Notes under the pieces: model-generated | What the model was told of the DNA's origin: nothing | Seen by the model: the letters and a program-made list of their open reading frames with translations, nothing else | Database searches by the model: none | Position numbers and translations under genes: made by a program | Assembly (NCBI RefSeq): GCF_032884065.1 | Contig: NC_088868.1 | Coordinates: 37,688,867 to 37,752,866 of the forward strand | Reading direction: 5' to 3' | Length of the DNA: 64,000 bases | Source of the DNA: Artemia franciscana | Lineage: Eukaryota > Arthropoda > Branchiopoda > Anostraca > Artemiidae | Part shown: piece by piece, positions 1-11,245 of the stretch | Layout: every line of letters begins with the position of its first letter | Numbering within the stretch: position 1 is the first letter of the stretch

Positions 1-2649
1 ATGGACCTTGCGGTGCACTGAACGAAAATTCACCATGCATGGCCAAAGGAAGGAGAACAAAGCAATATCCTCGACTTTTAGTATCCACATAATTACTGGC
101 AATGATGGTTACCCACAATATAGAAGAAGATCTACTGATGATGGCAGTAAAACAGCAATAATAAAGAAGCGTAACGGTACCACCATCGAAGTAGATAACC
201 AGTGGGTTGTTCCATATTCCCCGTTATTATCAAAAACATTTAATGCACACATAAACGTTGAATACTGTAACTCCGTAAAGGCAATCAAATACATATGTAA
301 ATACGTCAACAAAGGCAGTGACATGGCAGTTTTTGGCTTGCAGCCCTAAATCAAAGATATCGACGAAATCGTACAATATCAGGCTGGAAGATACATAAGC
401 AGTAATGAAGCTGTTTGGCGAATTCTTTCATTTCCGATACATGAACGTAGTCCAGCTGTTGTTCACTAAGCGGTACATTTACAGAATGGTCAACGGGTTT
501 ATTTCTCGGAAACCAACGTGCAACAAAGAGCCCTGAATCCACCGCATACAAAGTTAACCGCTTTCTTTTCGCTTTGCAAAAATGATTCTTTTGCAAAAAA
601 ACTGCTGTATACTGAAGTGCCTTCGTATTACACGTGGAATACTAAAAATAAAGTATTTGAACGTCGAAAACAGGGTAAGTCAGTCGACGGCCAACCTACC
701 ATCTTCAAAGATACCACGATAGGAAGACTCTACACCGTTCACCCCAATCAACATGAATGCTGCTTTCTACGCCTGCTTTTGATGAATGTACCAGGTCCGA
801 CATCCTTTGAGTATTTGAGAACTGTAAACGGCACTATACATGACACTTACCGTAGTGCATGCCAAGCTCTGAATTTATTGGAGAATGACCAACACTCGGA
901 TAACTGCATCAATGACGCGTGCGAAACGTCAACTCCAAGTCAAATTCGTGCATTGTTTGGCATCATTTTAACAACTTGCTCTCCATCAGCTCCTACAGAG
1001 TTATGGGAAAAATATAAGTCAAAAATGCCCAAAGATATACTCCATCAAAAACAGTTAGAGACGTCAGATATGACTTTTGATTTTACATCAGAAATTTATA
1101 ACTACACTTTAGTTATTATAGAAGATTTGTGCGTACGTATGGCCAACAAACCTCTAAAGGATTTGGGAATGCCTTCACCTAACCGTATCGCTGCTGTTTC
1201 GACATGTGTAGAATTGGATCGTGAACAAAGTTACAGTACGAGTGATCTATTGTCGTATGTACAAAATAACATTTCCAAGTTAACGTCGGAACAAAAAGAC
1301 ATTTATTATACGATAATGCATTGTGTCTATAACAACGTTGGAGAAATTTTCTTTTTGGATGCGCCAGGAGGTATTGGTAAAACGTTTGTGACAAAACTGA
1401 TTCTGGCATCAATTCGATCAAAAATGATATAGCGTTGGCAGTTGCGTCGTCCGGAATAGCTGCAACATTGCTGCCTGGTGGAAGAACTGCTCATTCCGCT
1501 TTGAAATTGCCTCTGAATTTGCATTCTACAGAAACTTCCACGTGCAATATTTCCAAATCATCCGGGATGGGTAAAGTATTGCAGCAGTGCTAACTTATTA
1601 TTTGGGATGAGTGCACAATGGCACACAAAAAATCGCTCGAGGCTCTGGATCAATGCTTGAAAGATTTGCGAGGGAAGTCGAAACCCTTTGGCAGCACATT
1701 AATATTGCTTGCGGGAGATTTCAGGCAAACATTACCTATAATACCGAAATCAACCCCTGCAGACGAAATGAATGCTTGCCTGAAAAATTCTAATTTATGG
1801 GCACACGTAAGAACATTAAAATTAACTACAAATATGCGTGTCCGATTGCAAAACGATGACTCTGGTCAAACATTTTCAGATCAATTGCTGGCAATTGGAA
1901 ACGGAAAGCTCCCAGTAGACTCAATTTCAGGACGTATACAACTACCTGCTGGTTTCTGTAATTAAGTGACGTCCAAAAATGAATTGATTGAAAAAGTATT
2001 TCCGAATATTCTAAACAATTATAAAAATAATAAATGGCTAAGTGAAAGAGTGATTCTTGCACCCAAAAATATAGACGTCCACGAAATCAACAATATTGTT
2101 TTGACAAAGATTCGAGACCAGGCAGTCCTTTACAAGTCAGTCGACACAGTTTTGGAACCAAATGAAGCGGTTAATTATCCATCCGAATTTTTAAATTCCG
2201 TGGATCTTTCAGGGTTTCCACCACACGTGCTACAACTAAAAATAGGCGTACCAATAATACATTTAAGAAATATCAACCCACCAAAGCTTTGCAAAGGCAC
2301 GCGACTTGCCGTACAAAAAACAATGGAAAACCTAATAGAGGCCACAATCTTGACAGGGCCTTTTGAGGGTGAGGCTGTTCTTATTCCTCGCATTCCCATG
2401 ATTCCAACGGGTCTGCCTTTTCAATTTAAAAGATTGCAATTCCCAATTCGATTAGCATTTGCAATCACCATTAACAAAGCTCAAGGTCAATCATTAGAAA
2501 AATGTGGTATAGATCTTAATACTGATTGTTTTTCCAATGGACAATTGCACGTTGCATGTTCGAAGGTCGGTAAACCTGACAATCTATTTATATGCAGCGA
2601 CAATTTGACAGCGAAGAATGTTGTATATTCGCAAGTTTTACGCAGTTAA
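1..2649 (+). pseudogene. Helitron Rep/Pif1-like helicase, broken
   Basis: Product of an autonomous Helitron: Rep nicks and joins the transposon ends, and the fused SF1 Pif1-family helicase unwinds DNA in the nucleus. Visible Rep blocks are GPCG...NSPCM (bases 3-45, other frame), NDGYPQYRRRS, the two-tyrosine motif KYICKYVNKGSD near 290-325, and DEIVQY...EAVWRI near 365-420. Helicase motifs are Walker A APGGIGKTF (about 1363-1389), Walker B IIWDEC (about 1600), GDFRQTLPII (about 1720), [11 protein letters not shown] (about 2470) and the terminal [14 protein letters not shown]. The open stretches are 8-349, 518-1432, 1618-1965 and 1966-2649, all plus strand, separated by frameshifts near 50, 350 and 1430 and by stops near 467, 1591 and 1963. 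This copy cannot make a full protein. Family assignment is secure from motif order. Confidence 0.9.
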
Positions 2650-2738
2650 TTTGTACTGTATCTATCTATCTATCTATCTATATAAAAACGAGTTGTGTGT
2701 ATGCATGTTTGTTTGTTTGTAAAAAGAGCGTTTGCATA

Positions 2739-2746
2739 TGACGTCA
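2739..2746. promoter_or_regulatory. TGACGTCA palindrome in a Helitron 5'-like segment
   Basis: A perfect CRE-type palindrome lies about 65 bases downstream of a Helitron-5'-like start. Identical octamers recur in the 5' ends of other Helitrons here (3033, 3056, 9418, 11298, 20193, 20219, 32015, 32041, 34629). In animals this octamer binds CREB/ATF bZIP factors; a role here is inferred only from recurrence. Confidence 0.4.
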
Positions 2747-2936
2747 TTATTAGTACATAAGGCTTTGTATATGCACATACAATGGGAAAGTCAAGAATGT
2801 TGTATATTCGCAAGTTTTACGTAGTTTGAAACACATATATAAATCTATCTATATTCACAGGTGGGACACAGGGACACAACTACAATGGCACGTAACTAAT
2901 ATGGCGCGTAACGACTTACGCGCGCGGGGGGGGCTT

Positions 2937-2968
2937 GGGGTGGCGCGAAGCGCCACCCTAACAGCTAG
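2937..2968 (+). other. Helitron 3' terminus: hairpin and CTAG
   Basis: A near-perfect GC hairpin (GGGGTGGCGC, loop GAA, GCGCCACCC) is followed by TAACAG and CTAG, then T. This is the Helitron termination signal. Related ends lie at 4243-4246, 11242-11245, 13086-13089 (as CTAC) and 34874-34877. Confidence 0.88.
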
Positions 2969-3424
2969 TATATTTATATATCTATATATATAAAAATAAG
3001 TTGTCTGTGTGTGTGTGGGTCTATCTGTCGGGTGACGTCATGTTTGTGTGTCGACTGACGTCATGTTTTCAACTGATGAAATTACAGACCGGGACATCGG
3101 GACACAAATGACGACCCTGACACCGGCACATAGGGAATATAAATGACGACACTCAAAGAGAAAGCGACCGGGACAAAAGGAATGTTCGATTAGCAATCAC
3201 CATTAACAAAGCACCGGGACACAGGAAGTATATATGACGACCAGGACATAAGTAAAAAAAAAATAAAAAAACTAAAAAAAAAGGTAAAAACTACAAAAAA
3301 ACTAAATAGAAAAAAAACTAAAAACTAATAAAAAAAACTAAAAAAGCTAAAAAACTAAAAAAGAAAAAAAAGAAAAAAGGAAAAAAATGAAAAATAAAGG
3401 AGAAAAACAAAACTAAAAAAACGA

Positions 3425-3742
3425 ATTTATATACAGACCGGGACACCGGGATACAAATGACGACCGGTCCACAGGGAATATAAATGACGACCGGGACACA
3501 GGAACACAACTACAACGGGGACGCCGGGGGGCCCAGGGGGATATAAATGACGACCGGGACACCGGGACACAAGGAATATAAATGACGCCCGGGACACTCA
3601 AAGAGAAATCACAGACTGGGACACCGGGACACAAATAACGACCGGGACACAGGGAATATAAATCACGACCGGGACACAGGGACACAACTACAAAGGGGAC
3701 GCCGGGGGGCACAGGGGGATATATAAATGACGACGGTGACAC
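3425..3742. repeat. GACCGGGACAC minisatellite inside Helitron
   Basis: Imperfect repeats of a ~27-base motif (GACCGGGACACAGGGAATAT plus AAATGAC), with variants CACCGGGACACAAATGACGA and a GGGGACGCCGGGG spacer. The same array appears in the elements at 9366 and 11246. Minus-strand open frames over it (CPGRHLYSL repeats) are by-products of the repeat. Confidence 0.8.
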
Positions 3743-3947
3743 TGGGAATGGTCGATTAGCAATCACCATCAACAAAGCTCAAGGGCAATCATTAGAATCA
3801 TGAGGTATAGATCTGAATACGGATTGTTTTTCCATGGACCATTATATGCTGCATGTTCAAGAGTCGGTAAACCTGACAATCTATTTATATGCACAGACAA
3901 TGGGACAGCAAAGAATGTTGTATATTCGCAAGTTTTACGTAGTTGAA

Positions 3948-4107
<160 letters not shown>

Positions 4108-4169
4108 CAGGTGGGACATAGGGACACAACTACAATGGCGCGTAACGACTTACGCGCGCGGGGGGGCTT

Positions 4170-4692
<523 letters not shown>

Positions 4693-4777
4693 ATTTTAAA
4701 GGAAATTGACGGGCTTTAAAAATTTTTTGGTTCTTCGTATAGTCCAAAAAATTTTTGTAGCCCAAAGTTATGTAGTC
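4693..4777 (+). repeat. Left arm of a perfect 85-bp inverted repeat
   Basis: Matches the reverse complement of 9248-9332 at every base by my reading. The arm itself contains a hairpin: AAAATTTTTTGG, a 13-base loop, then CCAAAAAATTTT. The two arms enclose 4.47 kb that includes the minus-strand LINE. They could be the ends of a foldback-type DNA transposon or two oppositely inserted copies of a short hairpin element. Confidence 0.85.
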
Positions 4778-4922
4778 TGAAAAAGTGGCAAGGACTTGAG
4801 GGAATCTAACCTTGAGTATTGAAAAAATATTGCCCAAAAACCTTTTTCAGGGGGTAATAATTGAATGACGTTTTAACATGTGACCAGCTGTTAAGGTGAA
4901 AACTATAAAACAAAGTAAAATG

Positions 4923-4990
4923 ATTGTGAATTTGTTTGTGTGTGTGTGTTTGCGTTTGTGTTTGTATGTGTGTTTGTGTGTATATGTGTA
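4923..4990. repeat. (GT)n-rich microsatellite
   Basis: TGTGTGTGT blocks interrupted by TTTG and TATG over about 65 bases, directly before the ~100-bp tandem repeat. Confidence 0.8.
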
Positions 4991-4997
4991 GTGGCTG

Positions 4998-5450
4998 AAA
5001 CACAAACAAAGCTAACACAGACAAGATAAAACATGAATGGGCACAACAAAAGATCCTAAGTCATACGTTTCAAATGAAAAACTTCCAATATACACGTTGA
5101 ATCACCAACAAAGCTAATACAGAGAAGATAAAACACAAAACAACACGAAAGGACACCATCTTAAGACATATGCTTCAGTTGAAAAACATCTAAAATACAC
5201 TTTGAAACACCAACAAAGATAATACAGACAAGATAAAACATAAAAGAGCACAATAAGAGATTCTAAACAACTAAAAACTTCTAAAATGCACATTGAAAGA
5301 ACAGCAAAGCTAACACAGATAAGATAAATCGCGAATAATGTGAAAAAAACATCCTAAGTCATTTATATCAAACGAGAACTTTCAAAATATACTTTGAAAC
5401 ACCAGCAAAGCTAACACAGATAAGATAAAAAACAAAATAGCACAACCAAG
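4998..5450. repeat. ~100-bp tandem repeat, about 4.5 copies
   Basis: Recurring core CAAAGCTAACACAGATAAGA at about 5007, 5108, 5212, 5302 and 5404, each followed by AAAACA, a variable stretch, CATCCTAAGTCAT-like and CAAAATACACTTTGAAACACCA-like blocks (variants differ). Spacing varies from about 90 to 105 bases and copies have diverged, so this is an old minisatellite. No open frame runs through it. Confidence 0.8.
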
Positions 5451-6359
5451 TGACTTTGAAGTTAAGAAGCTGACTTAAATATTAAAATCTGAAAGCTAAA
5501 AACAAAATTTTTGACATTTGAAATAGCCAAGCATTTAACTCCGACTTTCTTACTGTTTTATAATTGGTTCAGCATGCAAATCAAAATCTGTTCAGCATGC
5601 AAAGCAAAATTAGTGCCACATTCAGTATTTGCAATTAGCTTCGATAAAGAAACATAAACACGTCACTTTAAAAAAGCCATTACACGCCAAACGCTAGATA
5701 GCGTTGATAGTTGTGATTTTGTTTGTTTTTAGACGATTTTCCATTCTTATATCTTGAAAACACTCTTTGGCTCAAGCATAAAATTAATGAAAATGCCACA
5801 AAATAGCCATAAAAAGTAATAGTATGGGATTATTTATTTATGAATGATCCATTACTTAATATATAATGACCTGAAGTTAAAATATATAATTTTAGCTAAC
5901 TAGCCACAGGAACTATCTATTAGATAATGGTAATTTATTACAATTTATTACGCTAGTATAATTCCAAAGATCAATAGTAGAAAAATAATGTAAAGAATTT
6001 CCTATCTTTTGATTTCATAGAAGTGGTTGCAACACTAGTATTTTTCAGTGAAAAATGCTCTTAAGCAAAAACTTATGTCAAGCAAATCTTCGTTTTTTAA
6101 AATAACATAGCTCTTAGTAAACTATGACGACGAGCATTATCTTGCATATTAAAAGTAGTTCTCTGTTAAAATATTGATTTTTTTTTCTAAATTTTCTATC
6201 TTTAATTATAAAAGCAAGTAGACGTGATAAATTTCTGATTTATATTAACAAAAGCTACTACAGTACTATAGAAAATTCAGGTTTTCGTAGAAAATTGATT
6301 ATACTTTAAAGTTCAAGTTCACAAGTAATTTATTAAACAAGATTAATATAAATTATAAA
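5451..6359. other. No gene seen
   Basis: AT-rich sequence with no sizeable open frame and no repeat I can link to others here. It lies between the 100-bp tandem repeat and the 3' end of the minus-strand LINE. Confidence 0.5.
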
Positions 6360-6459
6360 ATTACCTTCGACTACAGGAAAGCCCAAATGGGCCTGTAAAG
6401 GCAGTCGATGTGATTTCTTACTTCAAATCAACTTTATCTATACTTTCTAAAAAAAAAGA

Positions 6460-7733
6460 AAAAAATCATGCCGTCTTCTCACAGCTTCCAATCACTATAA
6501 AACAAACCTTTTTTTCTCGAGACTGGTCTGTCAAGAAGTGTTTCTTCAGGCGTGTCTTGAATTGGGATAGACTTACCGCACTTTGAATCCCCCCAGGAAT
6601 CTAATTCCAAACGGTAGGACTTACATACCTTATTGTGAAACCTGAACGTGCAGTACTTCTCTCTAGGCTTGCCAACGCTTCCGCATTTCTTGTAGCATAC
6701 TCGTGATAAGAAGCATTCCTTTTAAATAAGTCAGATAACACCAATATTATTCAAATACTGATAAAGGTTCCAATCCGAGAATCTCTAATTTCTCCTACGT
6801 TTAAAATACCCAACTTCTGAAATATAGATTCAGTGCTAACAACGCCTCTTTCATACTTACCTGTAGCTCGTAAAGTCTTGTTTTGTTGTATCTGTACTTT
6901 TTTCAATTACCTTAAAAATTGCTAGCCCAATGTGAACAACCATAATATATGTATGAAGTTATCAAAAAATGATACAATATAATAATGGCACTGGTTGGAA
7001 ACACATTTTAAAGCGGCGCAGAATTCCAACACCTCTTGAGACTTTAGAAGACATAATATCACTATGTTTTTTCCATGACAAATTACAAATTACATGCTCC
7101 ATTGAAAGTTTAATAGGAAAACAATACAAGAAAGAAGATAACTTGCTACCACTTTAAAGGTTTTGAGGTTAAGGCCATCAATACCTGCACTATTAGAACG
7201 AATTGAGTTCATCAATTTTTTCACTTCTAACTCACTACAAGGTTCAAGTATCATTTCATGTCAATTACCACGGTCTTCCACATAAGTTTGCGTTGACACG
7301 GAAGCATCAGACAATATTTCAGGATGAATTCTTTCACCAACTGCTGCAAAATGATTGCAAAATTCTCACTTACTTCCTCTAGGTCACTCATCACTTTACC
7401 ATTGACTTCAAGACTATATTCCTGTGGCTTTCTTTCTCCTTTTATTATTCCGTTAATTATGTCCCACGTACCTTTTAGATCACCTACTTTCTCTTCAAAT
7501 TTTGTCCTGTAGAATGCTTTTACTTTTTTTCTATTTAATTAATTAGTTTTATTTCTCTGGTCAATGAAATGCTTCCGCCTCTCATCACCCAAAAATTTCA
7601 GATAATCTGAGTACATTTCATTTCTTAAATCTATCATTGTAAGGAGCTCTTGGTCCATCCATGGTTTTCTTGGATCCATTCGTTTAGATCGTAGCGGTTT
7701 CATAGGACATGTAGAATTATAAATATCTTTCAC
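6460..7733 (-). pseudogene. LINE ORF2 linker and C-terminal remnants
   Basis: On the minus strand, 7733-7539 reads KPWMDQELLTMIDLRNEMYSDYLKF, a form typical of the segment between endonuclease and RT in CR1/Jockey-type LINEs. Further down come SIRSNSAGIDGLN (start of RT, about 7200), LSWKKHSDIMSSKVSRGVGI (post-RT, about 7070) and a C-terminal stretch with YATRNAEALASL and TVWN (about 6690-6580). Stops and frameshifts separate these blocks and the YADD-bearing RT core is absent. No protein could be made. Confidence 0.65.
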
Positions 7734-7890
7734 TATAGTGTTAAACTTTTCAAAAGCTATCGATGGACCTATCTGTTCAAAAACTGTTTCTCATGAGATT
7801 ACACTTATTGTTTTTTTAAATCACTGAATATTCTCACTTTTCAGTTCTCGGATAAATTTCTCGGTATTGCCTCTACCGTGGTGGAGCATT

Positions 7891-8706
7891 CTATTGGAAC
7901 TTCGTTAAAACTGGGAAATGGCCAGACACTGGCGTCAGTGTTACATCCGCATATGTTGAATTGATTCTTTCTGATGACACGAAAATATTATCAATTAGTG
8001 TCGCTGATTTCTCGGTCACTCTTGTAGGCAACGTAACAACTGGGTAAAGGTCATTAGCAAACATAAGGTTTAAAAATTCTAGACTATCTCCAAAAGCATT
8101 CAAAAGATTATAATTAAAATCACCCATACACACAAATTCATTTCCAGACTTTTTAACTTTCGGCATCAGGTACTCAAATCCATTGAGAAAATCATCAAAG
8201 CTCGCTGTCAGTGGCTTGTACACTACCGTAAACACTGTCACTTTTCGGGGTATTTTTCCACCTTTTTGCGCATTAAAATCTACCCCAATTGAAAGACTTT
8301 CAAACTTGCCCTCTGTCCATACATCAAATTTAGCATTGTACTCTAATGATATCGAATCATACACTTTGCTGATTTTATCATCAGGATTAACACTGTTACC
8401 GTTTGATGCAGTTTTTGAAATTGGCTGATTTACTTCCAGAGTTATTTTTGAACAAATGTTTTCTTTCATTTTAGCTAGTTCGATTTGACTAAAAGCAATT
8501 TTCTGCAAAATTGTGTCCCGAGTCGGTAGGTCATTTTGGGTATTATTAGCAGCATTAGCTGGAAAAATTACTTGGCAGGTTTTCGAAGCACTCTTATAAA
8601 AGTTAGGAAAAGACCTTAGCTCTGAAAAATCTGCCTCTGCACCCTTTCCAGTATTCTTCTGGGCATCTGGGTTATCAGAAAGCTTGAGCAAGTGTGAGTT
8701 CAACAC
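7891..8706 (-). pseudogene. LINE ORF1-like/endonuclease fusion remnant
   Basis: A 271-residue open frame. The last ~110 residues are the C-terminal half of a LINE APE-like endonuclease, which nicks target DNA to prime reverse transcription. Visible motifs are VCMGDFNYNLL (about residue 190), LPTRVTEKSATLIDNIFVSS (about 225-245) and a final VSGHFP, where the family normally has SDH; the catalytic aspartate is therefore glycine here. The first ~150 residues do not look like endonuclease and may be ORF1 sequence, so the first half of the endonuclease was probably lost by deletion. The start is the first Met of the open stretch and need not be real. Confidence 0.7.
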
Positions 8707-9247
8707 CTTGCATTCAGAGTGGTCTCAATAGCAAAAACTACATGACGCACACTAGTCCTTTTACATCATTTTCAGAATTTAAAATTACCATAGACCACAG
8801 GAAGTAGCCTTTAAGGAGGGCTATAGCAACTTCAAACTGCTTAAAACTGGAAGAATTAATTACGAGAAGAGCTATCAGTAAAGTAAAATTAACTAAAAAA
8901 TAGACTTATCTTCAAATTGACAGGCCCACTTAAGCATTGGCAATCACCTTTTGATCGGTGGCCCGGTGGACAGTGGGGCCTATGGGAGTTTTTCGCCGTA
9001 CTTTTACATCCCATACAGCATCATTCCAAAGCCTATAATCTAAAAAGATTGATCAAGTTCACATAAAATTCACGTGAGATAGTCTCTTGAAATTCACTTG
9101 GCAGGACGAATTCACTTCGCAGTCTGTAGTTAATTTAGAAATTAATCCTTTTTTCACTACTGAAATTAATCCTTTTCACAGAGAAAATATGTCTTGACAG
9201 GTCGAAGACTACATGAAGAGACCAAAACCAAAATTTTTTTGGTTTTG
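8707..9247. other. No gene seen
   Basis: Sequence between the LINE remnant and the right inverted-repeat arm, without recognisable open frames. A short stretch near 8775-8830 (TAGACCACAGGAAGTAGCC) vaguely resembles the presumed LINE 3' tail near 6370. Confidence 0.4.
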
Positions 9248-9332
9248 GACTACATAACTTTGGGCTACAAAAATTTTTTGGACTATACGAAGAACCAAAA
9301 AATTTTTAAAGCCCGTCAATTTCCTTTAAAAT
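9248..9332 (-). repeat. Right arm of the perfect 85-bp inverted repeat
   Basis: Reverse complement of 4693-4777 without a mismatch that I can see. Beyond it (9333 on) the flank differs from the left flank, so the repeat ends sharply. Confidence 0.85.
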
Positions 9333-9469
9333 GAGCCAATAAACAGGTCTCTACAGACTTATCTATCTATATATATAAAAATAAGTTGTCTGTGTGTGGA
9401 TCTGTGGATGGATCAGGTGACGTCATGTTTGTCCGCATATGACGTCTGAATTATTTCACACTAATACAA

Positions 9470-10240
9470 AAGAAGAAAAAAACTAAAAAAGGTAAAAACT
9501 ACAAAAAAAACTAAAAAGAAAAAAAAAACTAAAAAAGCTAAAAAACTAAAAAAAACTAAAAAAAGGTAAAAATCTAATAACTAAAAAAAAACTGAAAGAA
9601 ATAAAAAAAGGCAAAAACTACAAAAAAAATAAAAACTAATAAAAAACTAAAAAAGCTAAAAAACTAAAAAAACTAAAAAAAACTAAAAAAAGGTAAAAAC
9701 CTAAAAAAAAACTAAAAACTAAAAAAGAAAAAAACTAAAAAAAAAGGAAAAAACTGAAAAATAAAAGAGAAAAAGAAAACTAAAAAAATATGAATAAATA
9801 TATATAAAAATAAGTTGTTTGTGGGTTATGTCTGTCTGTCTGTCTGTCGAGTGACGTCGTGTTTGTCCGCATATGACGTCTGAATTATTTCACACTAATA
9901 CAAAAGAAGAAAAAAAACTAAAAAAGGTAAAAACTACAAAAAAAACTAAAAAGAAAAAAAAACTAAAAAAGCTAAAAAACTAAAAAAAAAACTAAAAAAA
10001 GGTAAAAAACTAAAAACTAAAAAAAACTGAAAAAACTAAAAAAAGGCAAAAACTAAAAAAAAAACTAAAAACTAATAAAAAAACTAAAAAAGCTAAAAAA
10101 CTAAAAAAACTAAAAAAACTAAAAAAAGGTAAAAAACAAAAAAAAACTAAAAACTAAAAAAGAAAAAACTAAAAAAAAGGAAAAAACTGAAAAATAAGAG
10201 AAAAAGAAAACTAAAAAAATATTAATAAATATAAAAAATA
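9470..10240. repeat. A-rich CTAAAAA/GGTAAAAACT repeat block
   Basis: Long runs of ACTAAAAAA, GCTAAAAA and GGTAAAAACTAC motifs, interrupted near 9790-9900 by the second Helitron 5'-like segment. The same pattern recurs at 11350-12115 and, shorter, at 3245-3420. It has very low complexity. Confidence 0.85.
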
Positions 10241-11014
10241 TAAATATAAATATAATATAAATTAGCAATCAACAAAGCACCGAGACACAAATGACGACCG
10301 GGACACAGGGAGTATAAATGACGACCAGGACATAAGTAAAAAAAAAAACTAAAAAAACTAAAAAAATGGTAAAACTACAAAAAAACTAAAAACTAATAAA
10401 AAAACTAAAAAATCTCAAAATCTAAATAAATTAAAAAAGCAAAAAAGAAAAAAGGAAAAAAATAAAGGAGAAAAACAAAACTAAAAAACGAATGTATATA
10501 CAGACCGGGACACCGGGATACAAATGACGACCGGGACACAGGGAATATAAATGACGACCGGGACACAGGAACACAACTACAATGGGGACGCCGGGGGGCA
10601 CAGGGGGATATAAATGACGACCGGGACACCGGGACACAAGGAATATAAATGACGCCCGGGACACTCAAAGAGAAATCACAGACTGGAACACCGGGACACA
10701 AATGACGACCGGGACACAGGGAATATAAATGACGACCGGGACACAGGGACATAACTACAAAGGGGACGCCGGGGTGCACAGGGGGATATATAAATGACGA
10801 TGGCGACTCAGGGAATGGTCGATTAGCAATCACCATCAACAAAGCTCAAGGGCAATCATTAGAATCATGAGGTATACATCTGAATACGGATTGTTTTCCC
10901 ATGGACCATTATATGTTGCATGTTCAAGAGTCGGTAAACCTGACAATCTATTTATATGCACAGACAATGGGACAGCAAAGAATGTTGTATATTCGCAAGT
11001 TTTACGTAGTTAAA

Positions 11015-11093
<79 letters not shown>

Positions 11094-11204
11094 ATATTCA
11101 CAGGTGGGACATAGGGACACAACTACAATGGCGCGTAACTAATATGGCGCGTAACGACTTACGAGCACGGGGGGGCTTGGGGGGGCGCGAAGCGCCCCCA
11201 CCAA

Positions 11205-11245
11205 CTAGGTGTTGGGGTGGCGCGAAGCGCCACCCCAACAGCTAG
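11205..11245 (+). other. Tandem Helitron 3' termini at a unit junction
   Basis: The first end is GGGGGCGC-GAA-GCGCCCCC then CACCAACTAG; the second is the hairpin 11214-11236 then AACAGCTAG. The next base, 11246, opens the next element (TCTATATATATAAAA). The junction has no filler. Confidence 0.85.

Larger units (their letters stand above)
1..2968 (+). mobile_element. Helitron (rolling-circle DNA transposon), 3' part, decayed
   Basis: The element enters from the left edge, so its 5' end and the HUH part of Rep are outside the window. Inside are the later Rep region, a Pif1-type helicase and a classic Helitron 3' end: a GC-rich hairpin (GTGGCGCGAAGCGCCAC core) ten bases before CTAG at 2965-2968, followed by T. 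Helitrons transpose by rolling-circle replication and end in a hairpin plus CTRR with no terminal inverted repeats, as seen here. Between the helicase stop (2649) and the hairpin lies a short Helitron-5'-end-like stretch (from about 2676) and a second copy of the last ~35 bases of the helicase gene. A small non-autonomous relative may therefore be nested in the tail. The same arrangement recurs at 34541-34877. Confidence 0.88.
6360..8706 (-). mobile_element. LINE (CR1/Jockey-like non-LTR retrotransposon), deleted
   Basis: Read on the minus strand from 8706 down to about 6360, it carries in order an ORF1-like stretch, the second half of an APE-type endonuclease, the linker before the reverse transcriptase, a small remnant of the RT tail and the LINE C-terminal region. 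The catalytic RT core is missing, so there is an internal deletion near 7160. The sequence just past the coding remnant (about 6440-6360) contains a CCTTTACAGGCCCATTTGGG hairpin-like stretch that may belong to its 3' UTR. It is unrelated at sequence level to the 4.8 kb LINE at 25.9 and 38.2 kb. The element is an old, dead copy. Confidence 0.75.
9366..11245 (+). mobile_element. Non-autonomous Helitron, tandem unit 1 (1880 bp)
   Basis: It begins TCTATATATATAAAAATAAG and ends CTAG at 11242-11245. The modules are a 5' end with TGACGTCA (9418), an A-rich CTAAAAA region, a second internal 5'-end-like segment from about 9798 (TATATAAAAATAAGTTGTTT, then GTCTGTCTGTC), another A-rich region, the GACCGGGACAC minisatellite (about 10280-10800), a helicase C-terminal scrap (about 10815-11010), (TA)n 11029-11091, and two 3' hairpins with CTAG at 11205-11208 and 11242-11245. 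The next unit starts at the very next base. It is non-coding and depends on Rep-helicase made elsewhere. Confidence 0.85.

Noticed and set aside
3318-3775. Minus-strand frames rich in CPGRHLYS and PGVPFVV (also 10405-10842, 12287-12715)
   Set aside because: They read through the GACCGGGACAC minisatellite, have no domain, and copies differ by repeat slippage.
7324-7512. Plus-strand 62-codon frame MNSFTNCCKMIAKFS
   Set aside because: It is the shadow of the minus-strand LINE ORF2 remnant.
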